Source of the DNA: CAYGDP01 sp964348665
GTDB lineage: Bacteria > Verrucomicrobiota > Verrucomicrobiia > Palsa-1439 > CAYGDP01
NCBI GenBank assembly: GCA_964348665.1
Contig: CAYGDP010000040.1
Coordinates: 1-19,490 of the forward strand
DNA length: 19,490 nucleotides
Direction: 5' to 3'
Every line of letters starts with the position of its first letter. Within the stretch, counting starts at the first letter, position 1. Shown piece by piece: positions 7,621-14,121 of the stretch. Under the pieces are notes generated by a model. The model had not been told where the DNA came from. It saw only the letters and a list, made by a program, of their open reading frames with translations, and made no database searches. A program made the position numbers and the translations under genes.

Positions 7621-8888
7621 CCGGCCCCGTTATCCCAGCGGCGGAAAGCGATGGATACGTTGCTCCCGCCGAAGGCACTGGAATTATTGAGCGCGATGCG
7701 CGGCGATTGCGAAATGGGCTTGGTGACGATCGGCACGATGGCGCATTCGGGATCGAGGTCGGTGATGTGGGCGGACACGGGCGTGAATTTTTCCTGCAAC
7801 GCCAGACAGCAAATCGCCGCTTCCATCGCTCCCGCCAGCGAGAGTCCGTGCCCGGTCAACGCCTTGGTGCTGCTGACCGCCGGCAGCCTGCCGTCGCGAA
7901 AAAGCCGATGGATGGCGCGACATTCGCAATCATCGCCAATCGGCGTCGCCGTCGCGTGCGCATTGATGTAATCCACATCCGCAGGACCGAGTCCCGAATC
8001 TTGGAGCGCCGCTTCCATCGCGCGTTTCAAGCCTTCCCCTTGCGGGTCGGGCGCGAGCACGCTGTAGCCGTCGGAGGACTGTCCCCAACCCAGCACTTCC
8101 GCGCAAATCTTCGCGCCGCGTCGCTTTGCCTGTTCCAGTTCCTCCAGAATCAGGACGGTTGCGCCGCCGGTGCCGACAAACCCGTCTCGTTTGCGATCGA
8201 ATGGGCATGGCGTTTTCTCCGGGTCAGTCCCCAAACTCAACGCGCGAACGCCCGCGAACGGGAGAATGGTAAACTTGTTGCAGTCTTCCGCGCCCACTAC
8301 AAAAGCGGAGTCTTGTCGTCCGAGTCGAATCAGGTCGGACGCGATGCCGAGCGCGTGGGCTGAGGACGAACAAGCGCTGGAACACCCCATCGAGCTGCCT
8401 TTGATTTTGAAGCACGCGACTAGATTGATGTAGAGCGAACCGGGGATGCCGTTGATGATCCCCATCGGCTTGCAGCGGGAGAGGCCGCGTGTAAATGCAG
8501 TTTGCAGGTTGTCGAACGCCATCCAGATCGACCCGCCAGAGGCGCAGAGAAGCCCGGTTCGAGGATTGGAAATCAGATCGGGCGTGAATCCCGCTTCTCG
8601 AATGGCTTGCTGCATCGCGCAATAGGCGTAGAGCGAATTGGGCGCCATCGGACGCAGTTGTTCCCTCGTGATAGGATACTCCGGCGGATACACCCAGTCT
8701 TCAAAATCGGTTGTGGGAAATTGAAAGCCTTTGATTGTTCCCGCCAGTTTTACCGGTACATCCGCGCCCGACAACTCCGCGAACGGTTCGATGCCGGTGC
8801 GAGTTTCTTGGAGACTTTGAAGAACATGCGCGCGGCTGTTGCCGATGCTCGTGATAAATCCGAGGCCCGTGACTACGACGCGTCTCAT
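7617..8888 (-). CDS. Beta-ketoacyl-ACP synthase (FabB/FabF-type)
   Basis: This 423-residue condensing enzyme elongates an acyl chain by decarboxylative condensation of malonyl-ACP. The N-terminus MRRVVVTGLGFITSIGN is the typical thiolase-fold start. Catalytic residues are present: Cys173 in SSACSSSAH, His311 in NAHATATPIGD, and Lys342/His347 in STKALTGHG. The glycine-rich end NNSSAFGGSNVSIAFRR is intact. The active-site context (SACSSS, GHGLSLAG) differs from the housekeeping FabF pattern, so a secondary synthase is likely. ATGA overlaps link it to the ACP-FabZ gene upstream and to hydrolase A downstream, so the three are probably translated together. No FabG, FabI or malonyl transferase lies nearby, so it must draw on the cell's general fatty-acid enzymes. 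Confidence 0.92.
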   Translation of the reverse strand: MRRVVVTGLGFITSIGNSRAHVLQSLQETRTGIEPFAELSGADVPVKLAGTIKGFQFPTTDFEDWVYPPEYPITREQLRPMAPNSLYAYCAMQQAIREAGFTPDLISNPRTGLLCASGGSIWMAFDNLQTAFTRGLSRCKPMGIINGIPGSLYINLVACFKIKGSSMGCSSACSSSAHALGIASDLIRLGRQDSAFVVGAEDCNKFTILPFAGVRALSLGTDPEKTPCPFDRKRDGFVGTGGATVLILEELEQAKRRGAKICAEVLGWGQSSDGYSVLAPDPQGEGLKRAMEAALQDSGLGPADVDYINAHATATPIGDDCECRAIHRLFRDGRLPAVSSTKALTGHGLSLAGAMEAAICCLALQEKFTPVSAHITDLDPECAIVPIVTKPISQSPRIALNNSSAFGGSNVSIAFRRWDNGAG

Positions 8889-9832
8889 ACACGCTCCGCG
8901 CGGGGATCCGGGTCGGACGTTCCGGTCGCTGCGGCGACGCCGGCGTCGGGCGATGCAACCGCGCTGGATTCTCCCGGGCCACTCGGCGCAAGTTGCTTGG
9001 CTTCGTCTCCCAGGATCAGTGTCAATCCTTCCAGCCGTGCCACAATCCCGTCTTTCGTCTTGCCGGTTCCCTCAAAAATCACCAGCGGCACTCGCAGTTT
9101 GGTCTGTTTGATTTCAAACTCAATGCGGTCGCCCGGCAGGACTTTCCGGTAAAAATGCGCTCCTTCCATCGCCGCAAACAATAATCCGCCAGAGTTGATC
9201 GGCCGTCCCAAAACGACCTTCGCCCGCTCCAATACCCACAAACAACACGCCTGTCCGGCGGCCTCCAACACAATCGAGGCGGGAAATACCGGCTCATCCT
9301 TGAAATGTCCCTTCAGAAAAGTCTCGTCGCCGCGCACCGTATAGCTGCCCTTCACCATGTCCCCATCCACCTCCGCCTCGTCCAGAAAAAGAAACGGCGG
9401 TTGCTGCGGCAAAATGCGAATGATGTCGTCCCGGTTGTATTGGCGCGCGGCATTGGCAGACGTCGCCTCATGGATTTTATCGCTCAAAAATTTGTTGATA
9501 TCGCCTAGGGTGCGGATCGAACGCAGCTCCTCGTTCTGGATCCGAATCTTCAACACCTCCTCCAATGTCAATACAATCTCCAGCAAACTTAACGAATCAA
9601 GCCCGAGATCTTCACCCAGCTTGCTTGCGTCGTTTGCGGCGGATAATCGCACCTTGGCCGCCGCCGGCTGGTACCGCTCGATCAGTCCATAGACGATCGT
9701 CGAAATCGCCGTGACATCGCTGCTCTGACGAAACCGGACGGCCGCCGCCATCGTCGCCTCGCTGCAACGCTTCAGCGCCTCGCGCAATTGCGCCATGTCG
9801 GCTTCACTTAACGGGACGGGGGATGTATTCAT
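8885..9832 (-). CDS. Acyl carrier protein fused to FabZ-type dehydratase
   Basis: This 315-residue protein has two domains. Residues ~40-122 are an acyl carrier protein with the phosphopantetheine site LGLDSLSLLE (Ser80), followed by acidic helices and a typical helix IV (TLGDINKFLSDKI). Residues ~133-275 are a hot-dog fold 3-hydroxyacyl-ACP dehydratase: IIRILPQQPPFLFLDEAE, then the catalytic His176 in KGHFKDEPVFPASIVLEAAGQ-like context and Glu190, then HFYRKVLPGDRIEFE. The C-terminal ~33 residues are Pro/Ala/Ser/Gly-rich and look disordered. The ACP can carry the growing chain directly to the dehydratase. ACP and FabZ are normally separate polypeptides. The ATG start at 9832 is supported by the downstream ATGA coupling to the synthase and by 103 bp of spacer upstream. 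Confidence 0.9.
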   Translation of the reverse strand: MNTSPVPLSEADMAQLREALKRCSEATMAAAVRFRQSSDVTAISTIVYGLIERYQPAAAKVRLSAANDASKLGEDLGLDSLSLLEIVLTLEEVLKIRIQNEELRSIRTLGDINKFLSDKIHEATSANAARQYNRDDIIRILPQQPPFLFLDEAEVDGDMVKGSYTVRGDETFLKGHFKDEPVFPASIVLEAAGQACCLWVLERAKVVLGRPINSGGLLFAAMEGAHFYRKVLPGDRIEFEIKQTKLRVPLVIFEGTGKTKDGIVARLEGLTLILGDEAKQLAPSGPGESSAVASPDAGVAAATGTSDPDPRAERV

Positions 9833-9935
9833 CGTCGCTGGCTTGGTTTTCCGCAGTCGGGCAACAGTCTAACGGCCAATCACCAAAAGAAAAGATTTAT
9901 TTCCAGTGAATCGTTTCCCGCCAGCCGCGCACGGT

Positions 9936-10778
9936 TTATTTCCCCGGAAAATGCGCGTCCAAAAACTTTCGCAGACCGTCTGTATAGATCCTTCCGCCAT
10001 TGAAAAGGAACCCGCCGTTGTGATCGCCCTGGAGTTCGACAAACTGCTTCGGCTCATTCGCCGCCGCGAAGAGCCGCTTGCCTTGCTCGTAGGGTACGAT
10101 GTCGTCCTGCGGACTGTGCAGCACCAGCGTCGGCGCTTTTGCTTTTGGGATGTTCGCCAGCGCATTGAAGTCAAGCTGCCGAATCGGGGCGAGCATCGGA
10201 TAATGATGCCGCGCCATGTCTTCGATGTTCGAGAACGTGCTATCGAGGATGACCCCGCCGACTTCATTGCCCGCTGCCAAATGCGCGGACACCGTTCCGC
10301 CCAGCGATTCGCCATAGGCGATAATTTGTTTCGGCGCGATTTTTTGGGTCTTCACCAGCCAATCGTACGCCGCCTGGGCGTCGAGATACATCCCCGGTTC
10401 CGTTGGCGATCCCTTGCTTTTCCCATAACCGCGGTAGTCATACATTAAAACGCTCACGCCAAGCCCGTGCAGAATCTCCAGTTTGTCGCCGCGATAGCTG
10501 ATGTTCCCCGCGTTACCATGGCTGAATAACACCGTCGCCCGCGCCTTCGGGTGCGGCACCCACCACCCGTGCAGAGCCGTGTCATCGCTGGCGCGCAGCG
10601 TCACATCTTCAAAAGTCAGCCCGCGCGATTCAGGCGTCTCGAAAACATCCTGGGTCGGATAAAACACAAGTTTCCTTTCCAAAAATCCACCGAACACGTA
10701 AATCGCCAGCGCGATGGCAAACAACGTCCAGAAAATCAAGCGAATCCGCCCTTTCTTTGTCTTTGGCCACAGCTTCAT
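9936..10778 (-). CDS. Membrane-anchored alpha/beta hydrolase B (paralogue of A)
   Basis: This 280-residue protein has the same architecture as the product of 7620-6820. A basic N-terminus and one hydrophobic helix (LIFWTLFAIALAIYVFGGFL) are followed by the alpha/beta-hydrolase domain with SHGNAGNIS near 86-94, YDYRGYGKSKGSPTEPG near 113-129, nucleophile Ser158 in GESLGG, acid Asp225/226 in SPQDDIVP and His253 in GDHNGG. The two proteins match over nearly their full length (for example both have RGYG-S-GSPTEPG and IAYGESLGG), which points to a duplication within the locus. Its start overlaps the stop of the 94-aa gene (ATGA). The substrate is unknown. Confidence 0.85.
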   Translation of the reverse strand: MKLWPKTKKGRIRLIFWTLFAIALAIYVFGGFLERKLVFYPTQDVFETPESRGLTFEDVTLRASDDTALHGWWVPHPKARATVLFSHGNAGNISYRGDKLEILHGLGVSVLMYDYRGYGKSKGSPTEPGMYLDAQAAYDWLVKTQKIAPKQIIAYGESLGGTVSAHLAAGNEVGGVILDSTFSNIEDMARHHYPMLAPIRQLDFNALANIPKAKAPTLVLHSPQDDIVPYEQGKRLFAAANEPKQFVELQGDHNGGFLFNGGRIYTDGLRKFLDAHFPGK

Positions 10779-11059
10779 CTCGCCACAATTTCCCAGTCGC
10801 AGGGTTTGATCCCAAACCTTTGCTCGGCGGCTTCTTCTGCACTCTCAAGCGTATTGTACCAAGTGTCGCCAGCCTTGCTGTTGTCTCGGCTATGCCAGCA
10901 AAGGAGATAGCCTCCATTTTCAGAAACGATCTCAATATCGCACTTTACCACTTCGATAGGTGTGGCCAACGGCATCGATGCGTCAGGTGGTAGCCAGCCT
11001 CGATGTTCTTCGCCACCAAACTGTACTGCAACTCGCGGCTTTCGTTTGATAACTTTCAT
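10775..11059 (-). CDS. Small hypothetical protein, 94 aa
   Basis: This 94-residue soluble protein is rich in charged residues, with no signal peptide or membrane helix. I do not recognise a named family. Visible features are a basic start (MKVIKRKPRV), a strand-rich middle (VVKCDIEIVSENGGYLLCWHS) and a C-terminal helix with conserved-looking aromatic residues (DTWYNTLESAEEAAEQRFGI, then DWEIV). Its reality is supported by the ATGA overlap with the downstream hydrolase and the 21-bp gap to the DUF971 gene. The sequence before the ATG holds only a weak purine stretch. Confidence 0.65.
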   Translation of the reverse strand: MKVIKRKPRVAVQFGGEEHRGWLPPDASMPLATPIEVVKCDIEIVSENGGYLLCWHSRDNSKAGDTWYNTLESAEEAAEQRFGIKPCDWEIVAR

Positions 11060-11080
11060 TTTTACGCTTCTCGCCTGCCG

Positions 11081-11401
11081 CTACGTTTTTTGGCGGCACG
11101 CGTCGCACGGACAAATCTGCCGCAAATAATCGTAACTGTAAATGCCCGATCCGTGGCCGTCGCGCCACTGTGGCTGGATGGCATACCCGCCGACAGGCGT
11201 TAGTTGCGTCAGTTCGAAACTCTGCGCGGTCAAGGGCGTCGCCGGCGGTTTGTGCACGTGCCCGCGCACGTCGGTCTCGCCGCGGCAGGCCGCGCAGGGA
11301 CATGCCCGGCGCAACTCTTCGAGCTTGAAATAGCTTTCGTGCCCGTCGTCCCAGGCGATCGCCAGTTCGTCCCCGATGGTTTGGATCGTTTTGGGTTTCA
11401 T
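11081..11401 (-). CDS. DUF971 (GBBH-like N-terminal domain) protein
   Basis: This 106-residue protein is a stand-alone copy of the domain that forms the N-terminus of gamma-butyrobetaine hydroxylases (PF06155/DUF971). The family pattern is clear: IGDELAIAWDDGHESYFKLEELRRACPCAACRGE, later VGGYAIQPQWRDGHGSGIYSYDYLRQICPCDACR. Two CPCxxC motifs, near residues 34-39 and 98-103, could jointly bind zinc or an iron-sulfur cluster; this is inferred from the spacing. Stand-alone DUF971 proteins are often linked to iron-sulfur cluster or cofactor handling, but a specific role is not proven. It is the first gene of the minus-strand run. Immediately upstream lies the hairpin pair at 11426-11496. Confidence 0.85.
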   Translation of the reverse strand: MKPKTIQTIGDELAIAWDDGHESYFKLEELRRACPCAACRGETDVRGHVHKPPATPLTAQSFELTQLTPVGGYAIQPQWRDGHGSGIYSYDYLRQICPCDACRQKT

Positions 11402-11425
11402 CGCCGAATTTCAATCGCGAATTGA

Positions 11426-11496
11426 ATAGGGCACGCTATTGCGTGCCGATCATTTTCCGTTCGTTCGGAATCATGACACGCAATAGCGTGCCTTAC
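11426..11496. repeat. REPIN-like inverted hairpin pair, 4-nt loops
   Basis: Two copies of the same hairpin lie head to head. The left one has ATAG then stem GGCACGC, loop TATT and stem GCGTGCC (11426-11447). The right one, read on the minus strand, has GTAA then GGCACGC, TATT and GCGTGTC (11496-11475). The core GGCACGCTATTGCGTG is a perfect 16-bp inverted repeat (11430-11445 against 11477-11492). The 27-nt spacer begins GATCATT, as in the spacer-side flank of the element near 18243, and itself contains a small stem (TTCCG/CGGAA). It lies directly upstream of the DUF971 gene. Confidence 0.75.
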
Positions 11497-11613
11497 GAGC
11501 ATGGATTAATGGAATTCAAATCCAAGATGAATCATAGCCGCCGGTGGAGAAGGCGAAACGAAGGGGCGCGGTGGTTCTGAACTTCATCGCAAAGGTAGGT
11601 CGCGCGTTCGTAA

Positions 11614-12060
11614 TCACTTTGCGTTTCTTGATTGTGATAGCTGAGAAAATCTCTCCCGCAGCGAAACAAAGCGAGCGCGAACATCGCCGTAAATTTTTGG
11701 CGCAAGGTTGAAACTGGAGTAGTGCTCGATGATGTAGCCGCAGATGGACTCGAGTCGATCTGCAACGGAAACCAACTCAGCCGGCTCGTTGCTTAAACGA
11801 AACTCAAGAACCGAAGCAAAACAACTGACTGCGTCTGAATCCCCTGAAGCTGAGTCGCTCTGAATGTACCGAATTATAGCCTCGACGTAGAAGCGAAAGG
11901 CTACTGGCCCCATCCACATCAAATCCTCCAGGTAGCAAAGCGCATTTTCACGAAAAAGCTCCTCTGCCTCCGGGATGCTCTTACCAAGGAAAACCTTGCA
12001 TGCATGCCGCTCATCCAGCGAGTCGTGAACGTTGATGTCTTTAGCGGTAGGAAGCGTCAT
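11614..12060 (-). CDS. Orphan hypothetical protein, 148 aa
   Basis: This 148-residue, acidic, apparently soluble helical protein has no signal peptide. I cannot assign a family with confidence. The stretch ALCYLEDLMWMGPVAFRFYVEAIIRYI (~41-67) resembles the 'FLTPEAFRYYLPAYL' core of small uncharacterised proteins of the DUF6714-like kind, many of which sit alone in repeat-rich or mobile regions. That resemblance is from memory and weak. The gene is isolated: hairpin repeats lie on both sides (11426-11496 and from 12184 on) and its base composition is more AT-rich than its neighbours, which may indicate acquisition. Confidence 0.6.
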   Translation of the reverse strand: MTLPTAKDINVHDSLDERHACKVFLGKSIPEAEELFRENALCYLEDLMWMGPVAFRFYVEAIIRYIQSDSASGDSDAVSCFASVLEFRLSNEPAELVSVADRLESICGYIIEHYSSFNLAPKIYGDVRARFVSLRERFSQLSQSRNAK

Positions 12061-12183
12061 AAAGCAAGAGTTGCGCTACTATTCAACAAGCTGCGTTTGT
12101 CATATTTATTGACTCTCCGTGTTTCATCGCCCGCACATTAGCATTGGGTTTGGCGGTAGGCAAGCGGCTGTTGGATGGCCGAC

Positions 12184-12198
12184 CTGAATCATTAGCAA
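12184..12198 (+). repeat. Bracket motif copy 1, CTGAATCATTAGCAA
   Basis: This 15-bp sequence is identical to 12420-12434 in the same orientation, 236 bp away. The two direct copies enclose the hairpin pair at 12259-12337. Confidence 0.6.
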
Positions 12199-12258
12199 AT
12201 ACCTAAGTTTGCTGCACAATGAGGTACAATTCGGAGAATTGACATCTTGCGGTTCGAT

Positions 12259-12337
12259 GTAGGCCGACTTTTACCCGCCTACGGTGGGCAAGAGTCGGCG
12301 AATTATTTTATAGCGCCGCTTCGCAGAAGCGGCCTAC
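12259..12337. repeat. REPIN-like inverted hairpin pair
   Basis: The left unit (12259-12299) begins GTAG followed by a long hairpin: outer stem GCCGACT/AGTCGGC and inner stem CCCGCC/GGTGGG with loop TAC. After a 15-nt AT-rich spacer (12300-12314) comes an inverted unit with stem GCCGCTTC, loop GCA, stem GAAGCGGC (12315-12333) and then CTAC, the complement of GTAG. This is the organisation of a REPIN: two REP hairpins, each with a GTAG head, in opposite orientation. Confidence 0.7.
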
Positions 12338-12464
12338 AACGTGACAGCTCGCCCCGCCTTTTGAGGGAATACCTTGGCAATGCTACAAACCGAGGCCGAA
12401 TCGCTCTTACAGATATCGCCTGAATCATTAGCAAGACAGCCAGATATCTCTCTGTCGGGGCTTT

Positions 12465-12524
12465 GTAGGTCGCTTCTATGAAGCGGCGATAATCATGATG
12501 CGCCGACTCACAGAGTCGGCCTAC
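12465..12524. repeat. REPIN-like inverted hairpin pair
   Basis: The left unit is GTAG plus stem GTCGCTTC, loop TAT and stem GAAGCGGC (12465-12487, one G-T pair). The 14-nt spacer GATAATCATGATGC (12488-12501) is followed by an inverted unit with stem GCCGACTC, loop ACA, stem GAGTCGGC (12502-12520) and CTAC. Stems are 8 bp with 3-nt loops in both. Confidence 0.75.
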
Positions 12525-12527
12525 ATT

Positions 12528-12550
12528 GACAGGCAAGATGCCTGTCCTAC
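12528..12550 (-). repeat. Single REP-like hairpin
   Basis: On the minus strand it reads GTAG, stem GACAGGCA, loop TCT, stem TGCCTGTC: again 8 bp with a 3-nt loop and a GTAG head. It lies 3 nt beyond the inverted pair. Its translation gives the 'RQDACPT' string. Confidence 0.7.
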
Positions 12551-12692
12551 GCATCTTACCCAAACGTACAGGCGTATACCAATGTCGCTAATGATTCGGG
12601 AGAGATCGCCTACGTCCAGATTTTGCCTTGAACTTATTCCATGCAAAATGGGTCTGTTTGTAGTAGAGTACGCTTACCGGAAAGGGTCATCC

Positions 12693-14114
12693 ATGAACAC
12701 CAAACTATCTGCCAAGTATGTCGCCGAACACTCGCCGCGCCCCGAAGATTTGTGCGCCACGCGCCGCGATTTCTTGTGCAAGTGCGGGATGGGATTCGGC
12801 GCGATGGGATTGGCGACGTTGCTCGGCTCGGAATGGCTAACCGCGGAGGCCGAGGGCGCGGAGGCTCTCCCGTTGCTCTCGCCGAAGTCGCCGCATTTCC
12901 CGGTCAAAGCCAAACACGTGATCCATATTTTTGCCGAGGGCGGCCCGTCCCACGTGGATACGTGGGATCCCAAACCGGCCCTGGCCAAGTACGAGGATAA
13001 GACGTTACCCGATTCCGATGGCGTGGCGTATCCATCGCCCTTCGAGTTCACCAAACGCGGCAAATCCGGTATCGAGGTCAGCTCCGTGTTCCCGAATCTG
13101 GGCGCGATGGTGGACGAGATGACGATCATCCGTTCGATGTACACCGACGTGCCGGCGCATGATATCGCGCAGCGATTCATGCATACCGGTTCGATGCGAT
13201 TGCCGAAACCGTCGCTCGGTTCGTGGGTGCTGTACGGGTTGGGAACGGACAACCAAAACATGCCGGGATTCGTGACGCTCGGCGGCGATCAAGAATGGCG
13301 TCAGGCCTCGTTCCTGCCCGGTTATTATCAAGGGGTGAACGTGAACGTGTCGGCACGCCCCAATCCCGGCCAGGATTTGTTGCCCAATATCACCAACCGA
13401 TTTGTGACGCCGACGAGCCAGCGGCGTCAGCTCGATCTCGTTCACCAGTTGAACACGTTTCACGCTTTAAAATTGCACAAGGACGACCAACTCGAGGCGC
13501 GGATTGAGGCGTTCGAGATGGCGTTCAAGATGCAGACGGAAGCCACCGATGCGTTCGATCTTTCCAAAGAACCCGCTGCGATTCGGACCGCGTACGGCCC
13601 GACGCCGATGGGCGCAAAAATGCTGGCCGCGCGCCGTCTGGTGGAGCGCGGGGTGCGGTTCGTGCAAGTGCAAGCCGGCGGTTGGGATCATCATAATCGG
13701 TTGGACGACGCGCTCCCGCAACGCGCGGGAGAAGTGGATGGTCCGGCGGCGGTGTTGCTGGCGGATTTGAAGCAGCGCGGATTGTTGGAGAGCACGCTCG
13801 TGATCTGGGGCGGTGAATTTGGCCGCACCGTGGTGCGCGACCGCAATGGCAACGATGATCCGGGGCGCGACCATAACGCGCGCGGATTTAGCACGTGGCT
13901 GGCGGGCGGCGGCGTGAAAGGCGGATTTGTCTATGGCGCGACCGATGAGTTCGGCGCGCGCGCCGTTGAGAACAAGGTGCACGTACACGATCTCCACGCG
14001 ACGATTCTCGCGTTGCTCGGGTTTGATCACAAGAAACTCACGTTCCGCTACAACGGCCGCGATTTCCGCCTGACGGACAACTATGGGAACGTCGTCAAAA
14101 ACATCATTGCGTAA
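12693..14114 (+). CDS. DUF1501 family protein with Tat signal
   Basis: This 473-residue DUF1501 (PF07394) protein starts at the ATG at 12693, with AAAGGG (12681-12686) as a plausible ribosome site. The frame is open back to 12495, but those 66 codons are repeat-derived. A twin-arginine signal is visible: TRRDFLCKCGMGFGAMGLATLLG (Arg24-Arg25), so folded export is expected. Family signatures include HVIHIFAEGGPSHVDTWDPKP near 74-94, VFPNLGAMVDEMTIIRSM near 132-149, GGWDHHNRLDD near 331-341 and VIWGGEFGRT near 370-379, which resemble the alkaline-phosphatase/sulfatase-like fold. The function is not established; such proteins are almost always encoded beside PSCyt/DUF1553 proteins, as here, and are thought to act together. 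Confidence 0.92.
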   Translation: MNTKLSAKYVAEHSPRPEDLCATRRDFLCKCGMGFGAMGLATLLGSEWLTAEAEGAEALPLLSPKSPHFPVKAKHVIHIFAEGGPSHVDTWDPKPALAKYEDKTLPDSDGVAYPSPFEFTKRGKSGIEVSSVFPNLGAMVDEMTIIRSMYTDVPAHDIAQRFMHTGSMRLPKPSLGSWVLYGLGTDNQNMPGFVTLGGDQEWRQASFLPGYYQGVNVNVSARPNPGQDLLPNITNRFVTPTSQRRQLDLVHQLNTFHALKLHKDDQLEARIEAFEMAFKMQTEATDAFDLSKEPAAIRTAYGPTPMGAKMLAARRLVERGVRFVQVQAGGWDHHNRLDDALPQRAGEVDGPAAVLLADLKQRGLLESTLVIWGGEFGRTVVRDRNGNDDPGRDHNARGFSTWLAGGGVKGGFVYGATDEFGARAVENKVHVHDLHATILALLGFDHKKLTFRYNGRDFRLTDNYGNVVKNIIA

Positions 14115-14121
14115 GTGCCCA

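Larger units (their letters stand above)
12420..12599. mobile_element. MITE-like 180-bp element with REPIN cargo
   Basis: It is bounded by CTGAATCATTAGCAA (12420-12434) and the inverted copy at 12585-12599, which reads CCGAATCATTAGCGA on the minus strand (2 differences in 15). Inside are an inverted REP pair (12465-12524) and a third REP hairpin (12528-12550). It has no coding capacity. The size, terminal inverted repeats and cargo match the element at 18129-18315. A target-site duplication is not obvious. Confidence 0.55.
12061..12692. other. Repeat island without genes, 632 bp
   Basis: No gene is supported here. The stretch contains five REP-type hairpins (two inverted pairs plus one single) and three copies of the motif CTGAATCATTAGCRA, listed separately. 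A minus-strand open frame (12563-12303) and the upstream extension of the DUF1501 frame only translate these repeats (for example 'RQDACPT', 'TGILPV'). From 12061 to 12183 I see nothing recognisable. Confidence 0.7.

Noticed and set aside
12303..12563. 86-codon minus-strand frame with 'MGKMRRTGILPV' start
   Set aside because: Its sequence is the translation of the REP hairpins on this stretch; nothing supports a protein.
12184..12600. CRISPR array
   Set aside because: The repeats are hairpins of varied sequence in alternating orientation, not identical direct repeats with uniform spacers, and there are no cas genes.
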